A DNA stretch of 8,466 bases from Phycisphaerales bacterium (GTDB lineage: Bacteria; Planctomycetota; Phycisphaerae; Phycisphaerales; UBA1924): assembly GCA_016764015.1 (NCBI GenBank), contig JAESSR010000109.1, positions 1 to 8,466 on the forward strand, given 5' to 3'. Below are positions 1-6,884 of this stretch, piece by piece. The notes under the pieces were generated by a model that worked only from the letters and a program-made list of their open reading frames with translations, was not told the origin of the DNA and did not search any database. A program made the translations under genes and the position numbers. Every line of letters begins with the position of its first letter. Within the stretch, counting starts at the first letter, position 1.

Positions 1-101
1 AAATCGAAATACACCGCCGAGAAATTGCAGACCAGATCATCATCGAACTCGATGAATCACCCGCAGTCATCGGCGAGATCAAACCCGCTACCGCTCATTG
101 A
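1..101 (+). CDS. 3' end of an unidentified protein (partial)
   Basis: An open frame enters from the left edge, reading from base 3, and stops at a TGA at 99-101. It encodes 32 residues beginning IEIHRREIADQI and ending EIKPATAH. The codons (many ATC, GAA and CGA) resemble those of the clear genes in the window, and a hairpin follows shortly after the stop, which suits a gene end. Frame 1 is also open through this stretch, but its translation is Ser/Pro-rich and looks like a shadow. There is too little sequence to name a family. The call rests on composition and on the downstream hairpins only. Confidence 0.4.
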   Translation, partial: IEIHRREIADQIIIELDESPAVIGEIKPATAH

Positions 102-116
102 AACCTTCGCCCGTAG

Positions 117-135
117 CACAGGCGTCCCGCCTGTG
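117..135 (+). terminator. Hairpin after the partial gene; possible terminator or dispersed palindrome
   Basis: Arms CACAGGCG (117-124) and CGCCTGTG (128-135) are perfect 8-bp complements around a 3-base spacer. The hairpin lies 15 bases after the stop of the left-edge gene. No T-run follows on the plus strand, so it is not a textbook intrinsic terminator. Short palindromes of this GCACAGGC type recur between genes in planctomycete genomes, from general recollection, so it could instead be a copy of a dispersed repeat. Confidence 0.4.
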
Positions 136-175
136 TCTTCACCATATTCTTCATCCCCAAACCACCAGTACACAC

Positions 176-205
176 AAAAACACCCCGCATCAGCAGGGTG
201 TTTTT
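176..205. terminator. Bidirectional intrinsic terminator
   Basis: Arms AAAAACACCC (176-185) and GGGTGTTTTT (196-205) pair perfectly, and an inner GC/GC pair can close a small ATCA loop. The plus strand continues with T-rich sequence, and the minus strand ends in the complementary T-run. It can therefore terminate the left-edge plus-strand gene and the minus-strand ndk, whose stop is about 25 bases away. Confidence 0.8.
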
Positions 206-229
206 CTTTGAATCTTCGATGATCTCAAA

Positions 230-700
230 TCACTCTGGATCGCCGCCGCTCATGTCGTATACCCAACCTTCGATCGCACGATCGAGGTCCTGAACATCGC
301 CATCATTGAAGAACAACCCGATTTCCTTGGCCGCTGCTTCTGGTGAGTCTGAACCATGAACCAAGTTAAAGGAGTTCGATACGCCGAAGTCACCTCGAAT
401 GGTTCCAGCATCAGCATTTGAGCCAAAGGTCGCGCCCATCATCTTTCGGCAGATCGCAATCGCCCCAACGCCACGAATCGCCATCACCAATACAGGTGAT
501 GAAGTCATAAACCCAACAAGCCCATCATAAAACGGCTTGCCCTTGTGATCGCCGTAGTGTGTGCCCGCGAGTTCTGGCGAGATCGTCATCATTTTCATGC
601 CGACGATTGCGAGCCCTTTTTCTTCAAAGCGGGTAATGATCTTGCCCATAAGCCCGCGTTGTACCGCATCAGGCTTGAGGATAATAAGTGTAGTTTCCAT
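230..700 (-). CDS. ndk: Nucleoside diphosphate kinase
   Basis: This 156-residue cytoplasmic enzyme moves the gamma phosphate between nucleoside triphosphates and diphosphates through a phosphohistidine, balancing NTP and dNTP pools. The N-terminus METTLIILKPDAVQRG holds the conserved Lys9. HYGDHKGKPFYDGLV matches the Kpn-loop region, GTIRGDFG (99-106) is the nucleotide-binding motif, and NLVHGSDS places the catalytic His at residue 115. The protein is slightly longer than the usual 140-150 residues because of a short acidic C-terminal tail. The ATG at 700 is supported by GGAG (708-711) seven bases upstream. The gene ends just before a bidirectional terminator. Its neighbour at 808 is on the same strand, but the 107-base gap suggests separate transcription. 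I see no missing key residue. Confidence 0.97.
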   Translation of the reverse strand: METTLIILKPDAVQRGLMGKIITRFEEKGLAIVGMKMMTISPELAGTHYGDHKGKPFYDGLVGFMTSSPVLVMAIRGVGAIAICRKMMGATFGSNADAGTIRGDFGVSNSFNLVHGSDSPEAAAKEIGLFFNDGDVQDLDRAIEGWVYDMSGGDPE

Positions 701-807
701 CGTGTTTCTCCAGTCGAGTGGTCGTTTTCAATGTCGTTGAAATCTTCATCAGCACCCACTGAGAAGGGCCAACATCATAGCCCAAATACCCCACGAAACA
801 CACACAC

Positions 808-1572
808 TCAACTCATCAGATTTATGATAAAACCAGTCCAAAGCACCCCACCCATAAACCCCACAGCACACGCTGCCAAATAAGTCACCACCCCCAGAAA
901 CCACATCATCCCCTCCCCGGGCTGACACTTGACAACTTCATGTTCAAGCAAATACTCACTGAGCTTCGCAGGCCAAGCAAACAGTAATGCCAACGACCCC
1001 AATGTCCAAACCACGAAAGCAATAATCACAGACCCAGTTATGACCATCTCAGCAATATCTAAATATTTCCCGCCACCAACACTCACCCCAAGAAAATACA
1101 ACACCCCAGCAAGCACCGATTCAAGCCCAGCAAACCCGGCGATACTCAACCAAGACAGATGCACTACCGGAAGAGCCTCAAGCCACCCCAACCACAACAA
1201 CCGCCGTTGATGCTCAGGCGCAAACCGCGACACCACCCACCCAAGCCCAATGCTCCCCCAGATCAATGCACTCAGCGTCCCCACCATAAAATACACAAAA
1301 TCCCAAGGCATCTGCGAATCTAAAATCCACATCGCCCCGAGACCAACAACCAAAAACACCACCCAAATACATGACCATCGGATCATCCATGTCCGCACCC
1401 GCCTGCTTGATCCATCGATAGAAACCCGCCGCCGTTGCGAAACCTCCACATCATTGGTTCCATACACATGTCCACACTCCGAACATCGCACCCCAACGGC
1501 ACACTCAATCAAATACCCACACCGATAGCACGGATCCAATACCGATTCATCATGCCGCTGTTCTGATTCCAT
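808..1572 (-). CDS. Zinc-ribbon multi-pass membrane protein, function unknown
   Basis: The 254-residue product starts with a soluble segment holding CYRC and CSEC (Cys15, 18, 30, 33), a probable zinc ribbon or rubredoxin-like knuckle. Hydrophobic segments follow at roughly 66-84, 92-114, 132-162, 175-200 and 223-250, giving five or six membrane passes. Planctomycete genomes contain many membrane proteins with this Cys4 head, mostly uncharacterised. I chose the ATG at 1572. The frame also opens at a TTG at 1593, but that codon abuts the T-run of the upstream terminator. Neither start has a clear Shine-Dalgarno sequence. No catalytic motif is visible, so no function is assigned. That it is a real gene is well supported by its length, its TM pattern and the Cys pairs. 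Confidence 0.8.
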   Translation of the reverse strand: MESEQRHDESVLDPCYRCGYLIECAVGVRCSECGHVYGTNDVEVSQRRRVSIDGSSRRVRTWMIRWSCIWVVFLVVGLGAMWILDSQMPWDFVYFMVGTLSALIWGSIGLGWVVSRFAPEHQRRLLWLGWLEALPVVHLSWLSIAGFAGLESVLAGVLYFLGVSVGGGKYLDIAEMVITGSVIIAFVVWTLGSLALLFAWPAKLSEYLLEHEVVKCQPGEGMMWFLGVVTYLAACAVGFMGGVLWTGFIINLMS

Positions 1573-1594
1573 CACACAATCATACGCACACAAT

Positions 1595-1625
1595 AAAAAA
1601 ACGGATGCCCCTTGCAGGGCATCCG
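1595..1625 (-). terminator. Intrinsic terminator downstream of the PEP-CTERM gene
   Basis: On the minus strand, CGGATGCCC and GGGCATCCG form a perfect 9-bp stem (1617-1625 with 1602-1610) around a 6-base loop. A run of seven T follows (complement of 1595-1601). It lies 57 bases past the stop of the minus-strand gene at 1682-2359 and 23 bases before the start of the next minus-strand gene. Confidence 0.88.
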
Positions 1626-1681
1626 CATGTGAATCAACTTATTGATCCTTCAAGCAGGCGACGAATCACCCGCAAGATCGA

Positions 1682-2359
1682 TTAGCGACGACGGCGTGAA
1701 CCGACGAGACCGCCAAGACCGAGAAGTGCTGCTGCACCCGGTGCTGGGATAATACCCGATATAGTCACATTATCGAGGCGATTGTTGCCCGTGTCCGAAC
1801 TTGCACCATCAAAGGTGAACACGATCGACGCATCTGCAACACCGTCAAGTGCTGAGATATCATAGTTGCTTGCAATCCATGTTGAAGTTGCACCACCGAG
1901 TGTATCGATCACACCCAATGATGAGCCTGCATCGAAAAGTTCGATGGTAACATTGTTGAAACCAGTGCCTGTACCACGACGAGCAAAGTCAAACATCAAG
2001 CTAGTGTATGATGCGCCATTGAATGAGAATGTAGCTTGTGCACCATTGTTGGTGACACCCTGGTTTGCTGCACCTTGGAACGCAAACGAGCCGCCCGATG
2101 ATGCGCCACCGATTGCAGCGGTTGTTGTGCCAGCAAAGCTCTGAACCCAGTTGTATACACCAGCAGTATTGTCGCCATTAAAGTTGCCGATAGTGAACAA
2201 TCCAGTGCCCACATCTGCATTCTGTGGGAAATCTGATGTTTGAAAACCGAACCCACCAGCAGGGAGACCCTGATCGTTAAAGTTCCAGTTTGCGACGGTA
2301 TCTGCACTAGTAAGGCCAGCAAGGCCTGCGAGTGCAACGATTACGATTGCGTTTCTCAT
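1682..2359 (-). CDS. Secreted PEP-CTERM-type sorted protein
   Basis: The 225-residue product has an N-terminal signal peptide (MRNAIVIVALAGLAGLTSA, cleavage probably near residues 19-20). The mature region is rich in Gly, Ala, Ser, Thr, Asn and aromatics, with alternating beta-strand-like patterns (for example NVTIELFDAGS and NRLDNVTISG), suggesting a jelly-roll or concanavalin-like sandwich. The end, PAPGAAALLGLGG then VGSRRRR, is a planctomycete variant of the PEP-CTERM signal: PxPG, a hydrophobic helix and an Arg cluster. In known systems such tails are processed by an exosortase-like transpeptidase. No enzyme of that kind is in the window. The start is the internal ATG at 2359, chosen for its strong Shine-Dalgarno and signal peptide; the upstream start at 2398 only adds residues ahead of the signal. 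The gene is probably monocistronic, ending at the 1595-1625 terminator. Confidence 0.9.
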   Translation of the reverse strand: MRNAIVIVALAGLAGLTSADTVANWNFNDQGLPAGGFGFQTSDFPQNADVGTGLFTIGNFNGDNTAGVYNWVQSFAGTTTAAIGGASSGGSFAFQGAANQGVTNNGAQATFSFNGASYTSLMFDFARRGTGTGFNNVTIELFDAGSSLGVIDTLGGATSTWIASNYDISALDGVADASIVFTFDGASSDTGNNRLDNVTISGIIPAPGAAALLGLGGLVGSRRRR

Positions 2360-2364
2360 ACTCT

Positions 2365-2370
2365 CTCCTT
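2365..2370 (-). promoter_or_regulatory. Ribosome binding site that fixes the PEP-CTERM protein start
   Basis: AAGGAG on the minus strand lies five bases before the ATG at 2359. It supports this start over the longer reading from 2398. Confidence 0.85.
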
Positions 2371-2676
2371 TTAAAACAGTTGAGCTCAAAGCTCTCAAGA
2401 CCTCTTCATACGCAAATAGGTCTCAATCTCTCTTACGATTAGATTACTCATCCATGACGAATCAGCAACCCCCATAGACAACCCAAATAAATGGGAAGCA
2501 AGTGACAATATACACGAAAAGCCCCATGTCACGGACAGAAATACTCAAATACTGTGAAGAATTCTTTACACGCCATCCTATTTTCATTGCACGGCGTCCA
2601 CCCAAAGCCCGTCCATCTGTGCTATCCTCCTCCAAACAACCCCAAATCACCTGCAAACACGCAGTTTTCACCGCCA

Positions 2677-2682
2677 AGGAGG
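2677..2682 (+). promoter_or_regulatory. Ribosome binding site that decides the subunit B start
   Basis: AGGAGG lies five bases before the GTG at 2688, which is in frame with the topoisomerase VI B reading frame. It is the strongest Shine-Dalgarno in the region. It favours the GTG over the frame's earliest start at 2502, 62 codons upstream. Confidence 0.85.
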
Positions 2683-2687
2683 GTGGA

Positions 2688-4601
2688 GTGGCCGCTAAAA
2701 AAACAATAAAAAGAACCCGTGCCGATGCCGAATCCATGGCCACTAAGCAAAGAGACATCTCCGTCTCCGAGTTTTTTGCTAAAAACCGACACCTCCTCGG
2801 GTTCGATAATCCTCGTAAAGCACTTCTCACCACCGTCAAAGAAGCCGTAGACAACTCCCTCGATGCCTGCGAAGAGGCGTCTATCCTTCCTGCCATCGAA
2901 GTCAAAATCGAAGAAATCACCCCACCAGCAAACGCAACCAAATCAGGTCGCTACCGCGTCACCATCACAGACAACGGCCCAGGAATCGTCCGCAAGCAAG
3001 TCGAAAACATCTTCGGACGACTCCTCTACGGCTCAAAGTTCCACCGACTCAAAATGTCTCGTGGCCAACAAGGCATCGGCATCTCCGCCGCCGGAATGTA
3101 CGGGCTCATGACCACCGGCAAGCCGATGGTCATCACCACGCGCCCAAAGAAAAACAAACCCGCCCACCATCTCGAACTCGCGATGGACACCACCAAAAAC
3201 AAACCCGAAGTGACGATCGACATCGAAACCGAAGATTTCCCCGAGGGCACCGGCACAAGAGTCTCCATCGAGATGGAAGCCAAGTTCTTCCGAGGCAAAG
3301 GCTCGGTAGAAACCTACCTCGAACAGACCGCGATCTCCAACCCGCACTGCCAAATCACCTTCATCCCCCCAGACAAAGCCAACGAAAACCCAGACCTCGC
3401 CGAAGCCGATCAAGAGGTTGCGCAAGACACCCAATCCATCATCCGCACCCAAGAATTCTCCGACCGAATCCTCTACCCAAGAACCGTCGACGAGCTCCCA
3501 CCAGAAACCGAAGAAATCAAAGCCCACCCCTACGGCGTAGAGCTCGGCACCTTCCTCACCATGCTCAACAAAACCGACGAGAAACAACTCGCCGGCTTTT
3601 TCAAAAACGAGTTCTGCCGCGTCCCACCATCCATCGTCAAAGACATCACCAAAACCGCTTCCTCCAAAGAAAAAACAATCACCAGCGCAACCCGCCTGAG
3701 TTCACTCGATTCCAAAGCCGGCGAACGAATCTACAACGCACTCCAAAACGCCAAACTCCGTTCACCACCGACCGATTGCCTCAGCCCCATCGGCGTCCAA
3801 CAAATGCTCGCCGGCATGCTCAAAGGCGTCAAAGCCGAGTTCTACACCGCCTCCACAAGAGCACCCGCCGTCTACCGAGGAAACCCATTCCAAATCGAAG
3901 CCGCCATCGCCTTTGGTGGCAACCTTCCCGGCGACCAACAAGCACGCATCATCCGCTTCGCCAACCGCGTCCCACTGCTCTACCAACAATCCGCCTGCTG
4001 CGCATTCAAATCCATCGTCGACACCGGCTGGAAAAACTACGGACTCCAACAACCCAGAGGCGGCCCACCCGTCGGCCCACTCGTCGTCATGATCCACATG
4101 GCCAGCGTCTGGGTCCCATTCACATCTGAATCCAAAGAAGCCATCGCAGACTACGACGAGATCCGAAAAGAAATGACACTCGCACTCAAAGAGTGCGGCC
4201 GAAAGCTCGGCCAATACATCCGACGCCGCGAACGCATGAAACGCGACGCACAAAAACGAGATGTCTTCGAACGATACATCGGCGAAATCAGCAAAGCCTG
4301 CCACCACCTCACCGGGACAGACACCCAAGAACTCTACGACGCCCTCTTAAAACAAGCCAAACGCCGCACCGAAATCGCCGACGCACAACTCGACGACGAA
4401 GGAAACTTCATCAAAGACGACCACGGCAAACTCGCCAAAGCCAGCGATGTCATCATCCTCGACGACCTCAACGCCCCACCAGAAAACTCAACCTCCGAGG
4501 ACAAACCAGTCCTCAAAAAGAAACGCATCACCAAGAAAACATCCAAGAAACGCACCACCAAAAAATCAGCAAAAGCGGCTTCAGGGCTGTTCGGAGGGTG
4601 A
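2688..4601 (+). CDS. top6B: DNA topoisomerase VI subunit B (ATPase, type IIB)
   Basis: This 637-residue subunit binds and hydrolyses ATP to close the A2B2 enzyme around a captured DNA duplex, allowing strand passage. The GHKL/Bergerat ATPase motifs are intact: KEAVDNSLDAC (Glu52 and Asn56), TDNGPGI (Asp95-Gly99) and RGQQGIGISAAG (125-136), followed by MTTGKP. An H2TH-like segment with NEFCRVPPSIV follows. The transducer domain carries RFANRVPLLY and VPFTSESKEAIA, with Lys483 as the expected switch lysine contacting ATP. The start is the GTG at 2688, after AGGAGG. Both ends are basic: the first 10 residues and the last 30 or so are rich in Lys, more than I expect for archaeal homologues. Subunit A lies 911 bases downstream, separated by an antisense gene rather than adjacent. 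The size fits the family and excludes MutL, gyrase B and HSP90. Confidence 0.96.
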   Translation: MAAKKTIKRTRADAESMATKQRDISVSEFFAKNRHLLGFDNPRKALLTTVKEAVDNSLDACEEASILPAIEVKIEEITPPANATKSGRYRVTITDNGPGIVRKQVENIFGRLLYGSKFHRLKMSRGQQGIGISAAGMYGLMTTGKPMVITTRPKKNKPAHHLELAMDTTKNKPEVTIDIETEDFPEGTGTRVSIEMEAKFFRGKGSVETYLEQTAISNPHCQITFIPPDKANENPDLAEADQEVAQDTQSIIRTQEFSDRILYPRTVDELPPETEEIKAHPYGVELGTFLTMLNKTDEKQLAGFFKNEFCRVPPSIVKDITKTASSKEKTITSATRLSSLDSKAGERIYNALQNAKLRSPPTDCLSPIGVQQMLAGMLKGVKAEFYTASTRAPAVYRGNPFQIEAAIAFGGNLPGDQQARIIRFANRVPLLYQQSACCAFKSIVDTGWKNYGLQQPRGGPPVGPLVVMIHMASVWVPFTSESKEAIADYDEIRKEMTLALKECGRKLGQYIRRRERMKRDAQKRDVFERYIGEISKACHHLTGTDTQELYDALLKQAKRRTEIADAQLDDEGNFIKDDHGKLAKASDVIILDDLNAPPENSTSEDKPVLKKKRITKKTSKKRTTKKSAKAASGLFGG

Positions 4602-4627
4602 TCATGCACGCTCGCAAGCAGATGTCT

Positions 4628-5494
4628 TTAAGGCCCGAGGTCCTCATTCAAGATCGAACGCTCAAGATCAAGCACCTCAAACCCAAATGTCCCAGCCTCC
4701 TCATTACCAGTAAGCAACACGCCGACAACGGTGCCAGTTACACCGCTGATGACCGCACTCCCGCTGAGCCCCCTGAGCCTTGTTGGGTGGAGCTTAAGTT
4801 TAGCACATCGCATACCCGGCTCATAACTGGAACAGAAAAGCATGACCCGTGCTTCCAACGGCCCCCTGCTCGTCATTACATACACAACCTCACCCGCGCG
4901 AATCTCGACATTATCCTCATACACCAAACCATCGAACTCATCAATCACACCGGTTTCATATGCGAGAATCTGAACATCCTCCTGCATGAAAGCCCTACCA
5001 GTAACCGGAACTTCAATAATAGATTCCCCCTTACCAGAGTTGAACATGTGCATCACTTCTGGCGTCTCAGAATCGAACTGATGGAGACTACAACCGATGA
5101 AAGATTGCCCCTCCCATTCAAAGTGGAAACCAGATCCTTTGAATCCCTCTCCGATAAACCCGGGGTAGATGGGGACAGTTGCCGTCGCGTCTCGAGGGCT
5201 CATTCTCTCTTTAGCCCCCAAGAAGATTTGTGTAAAGTAAATCACAACAAACACCGCAAACACAATTCCGAGCACGCTCAGCACCGTCCCGATTGCAGTC
5301 ATAACAGTGCCGGTCACTATCCCGTCGGCTCGCTTAATCTCACAATAACTCAGTATCCCAAACAGCAAGCCAAGCAGTGCAATCGGTGGAAAACACGCGA
5401 CTCTCAATATGCCGGAGATCAAACACAATATCGCATAGTAGATGTTCGTTTTTGCATGACATATCTTACCCCGCCGCCTGAATAAGAAATACAC
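4628..5494 (-). CDS. Membrane-anchored trypsin-like serine protease-fold protein
   Basis: Starting from the GTG at 5494, the product has 288 residues. Hydrophobic segments at about 15-51 and 62-87 flank SYCEIKRADG, a layout resembling the DUF4190 membrane module. The rest looks like a chymotrypsin-fold domain. GSGFHFEWEG leads to CSLHQF (candidate catalytic His138), EDVQILAYE offers Asp173, RGLSGSAVI offers Ser244, and GTVVGVLLTGN resembles the strand after the catalytic Ser. This is recognition by motif order only, and the sequence is divergent. The frame stays open to a TTG at 5560 inside subunit A, but the first 16 residues of that reading are merely antisense to its Lys-rich start. No start has a good Shine-Dalgarno. 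The gene converges on subunit B (26-base gap) and diverges from subunit A (18-base gap), so its promoter must lie inside subunit A. Substrate and role are unknown. Confidence 0.75.
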   Translation of the reverse strand: MYFLFRRRGKICHAKTNIYYAILCLISGILRVACFPPIALLGLLFGILSYCEIKRADGIVTGTVMTAIGTVLSVLGIVFAVFVVIYFTQIFLGAKERMSPRDATATVPIYPGFIGEGFKGSGFHFEWEGQSFIGCSLHQFDSETPEVMHMFNSGKGESIIEVPVTGRAFMQEDVQILAYETGVIDEFDGLVYEDNVEIRAGEVVYVMTSRGPLEARVMLFCSSYEPGMRCAKLKLHPTRLRGLSGSAVISGVTGTVVGVLLTGNEEAGTFGFEVLDLERSILNEDLGP

Positions 5495-5512
5495 AGACCA
5501 ATCGAGTTTATC

Positions 5513-6712
5513 ATGGCCAAAAAAGTAACCAAAAAGAAAGTCGTCAAAAAAGTCCCTCAAAGGGCGCCCACCACGACCACAAACAAAGTCACCATTCGCC
5601 CAAAGTCCGCCAACGCCGCCAAGCGTGACAAAGAAACAGCCGTCAAACTCACAACACTCGCCGAGGGCATCGTCAAGTCCTCGCTCTCCGGAAACGAGCC
5701 AAAGTTCGAGGTCCCCATCCGCGGCCCATCCAACACCAAGTGGCTCAAGTCAAAGGGAATCCTCCAGATGGGTTCCGCGACAAGCACGCGCCAGCTCTTC
5801 AACCTCGGCCAAGCCCGCAAGTTCATGCAGACACTCCTCCACTCCAAATCGGTGGACGAGCTCCTCGTCGCAGACAAAACGCTCTCGCTCCGTGGTATGT
5901 TCTACAAATCACTCCACACCATCGAGAAAACCAAAGAAAAAACCTTCGACGACCAGACCGAATCCGACGGCATCCTCGAAGACCTCGAAGTATCACTCGG
6001 ATCACTCCGAGAAGAACTCCACATCTTCGCCAAAAAACGCGGCACCATGGTCGGCAACATCACCGTCATCGACAACGGCGACCACATCAACTGCGCCAAA
6101 ATGGGCTCCGGCGGCTACGCAATCCCATCAATCTGCGAACCAGAAGTCATCCAGTTCAAAGATGTCAAAGCAGACTTCATCCTCCATGTAGAAAAAGACA
6201 CCGTCTGGCAACGCTTCAACGAAGATAGATTCTGGGAACAACACAACTGCATCCTCACCGAAGGCTCCGGGCAACCAACCCGAGGCGTCCGCCGAATGCT
6301 CCACCGTCTCAACAAAGAGTACGGCCTCCCCGTCTACTGCCTCCTCGACTGCGACCCCTGGGGACACTACATCTATAGCGTCATCAAACAAGGCTCAATC
6401 TCACTCGCATTCGAATCCAAACGCCTCGCCATCCCAGACGCAAAATACATCGGCATCCGCTCAATAGACTACGAACGCTGCGGCCTAACCGACGATGTAA
6501 AAATCGAACTCAACGACCGCGACATCAAACGCGCCAAACAGATCGCCGCCTACCCCTGGTTCGCCGACAACAAGCAATGGCAAAAAGAGATCAAACTCAT
6601 GCTCACCAACGGCTTCAAAATGGAAGTAGAATCCCTCATCACCAAAGACATCTCCTATGTCACCGAGGAATATGTCCCCGCAAGACTCAAAGCCAAAGAT
6701 TGGTTAGGTTAA
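5513..6712 (+). CDS. top6A: DNA topoisomerase VI subunit A (Spo11-like DNA cleavage subunit)
   Basis: This 399-residue subunit cuts both DNA strands through a tyrosyl-phosphodiester link; with subunit B it forms type IIB topoisomerase VI. A Lys-rich N-terminal tail (1-40) precedes the winged-helix domain, where LSLRGMFYKSL places the catalytic Tyr at 131. The Toprim domain follows: Glu227 in HVEKDT, the conserved GSGQPTRGVRRML (251-263), and Asp279/Asp281 in LLDCDPWGHYIYSVIKQGS, the Mg-binding acidic pair. The length fits archaeal Top6A (about 360-390 residues) plus the basic tail. The motif SLRGMFY differs from the common archaeal R-x-x-YY pattern, with Phe before the catalytic Tyr. The ATG at 5513 has only a weak GAG upstream, so translation or its control may be unusual. 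Its promoter must lie within or next to the divergent protease gene. No clear terminator follows. Confidence 0.96.
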   Translation: MAKKVTKKKVVKKVPQRAPTTTTNKVTIRPKSANAAKRDKETAVKLTTLAEGIVKSSLSGNEPKFEVPIRGPSNTKWLKSKGILQMGSATSTRQLFNLGQARKFMQTLLHSKSVDELLVADKTLSLRGMFYKSLHTIEKTKEKTFDDQTESDGILEDLEVSLGSLREELHIFAKKRGTMVGNITVIDNGDHINCAKMGSGGYAIPSICEPEVIQFKDVKADFILHVEKDTVWQRFNEDRFWEQHNCILTEGSGQPTRGVRRMLHRLNKEYGLPVYCLLDCDPWGHYIYSVIKQGSISLAFESKRLAIPDAKYIGIRSIDYERCGLTDDVKIELNDRDIKRAKQIAAYPWFADNKQWQKEIKLMLTNGFKMEVESLITKDISYVTEEYVPARLKAKDWLG

Positions 6713-6817
6713 CTACACTGCACACGGCCCAAATACAATCCCGATGGGCACACGGACACTCGTTTTGTGTTTAATAATACTTTACAACAAGTTTTATGCA
6801 ATAACAGCAAATCCGCT

Positions 6818-6846
6818 TTGACATGGATGAACATTTGCTGTATCCT
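6818..6846 (+). promoter_or_regulatory. Sigma-70-type promoter for the dockerin-like protein gene
   Basis: TTGACA (6818-6823) is a perfect -35 hexamer. After exactly 17 bases comes TATCCT (6841-6846) as a -10. Transcription would begin near 6853, leaving a leader of about 30 bases before the ATG at 6885. The position and spacing make a chance match unlikely. Confidence 0.7.
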
Positions 6847-6884
6847 TTGGTATTGTAGTAATACTCCAGAACAAAGGGCTTAGC

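Larger units (their letters stand above)
2360..2687. other. Gene-free stretch between divergent genes
   Basis: This 328-base region must hold the promoters of the minus-strand PEP-CTERM gene and of plus-strand topoisomerase VI subunit B. Next to the PEP-CTERM start is a small inverted repeat, GAGCT/AGCTC (2382-2394). Farther out are AGACCT (2398-2403) and AGGTCT (2418-2423), with TCTCAA repeated at 2393 and 2421. I found no convincing -35/-10 pair on either strand. The subunit B frame stays open upstream to 2502, but this part shows no conserved domain. Confidence 0.5.

Noticed and set aside
25..222. Plus-strand frame at the left edge starting at a TTG
   Set aside because: It runs through the hairpin and terminator, and its composition is shadow-like. 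The frame ending at 101 fits better.
2587..2625. TTGCAC and TGCTAT as a promoter for subunit B
   Set aside because: The spacing is 27 bases, far from the 16-18 needed for a sigma-70 promoter.
3033..3587. Minus-strand open frame of 184 codons inside subunit B
   Set aside because: It is antisense to conserved ATPase and transducer sequence, is very rich in Gly, Val and Phe, and has no motif. The same holds for the 188-codon frame at 3762-4328.
4193..5485. A 430-codon plus-strand open frame overlapping the end of subunit B and lying antisense to the protease gene
   Set aside because: Its translation is dominated by Arg, Pro, His and Thr with no domain pattern, typical of an out-of-frame shadow. 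The minus-strand reading shows membrane segments and protease motifs.
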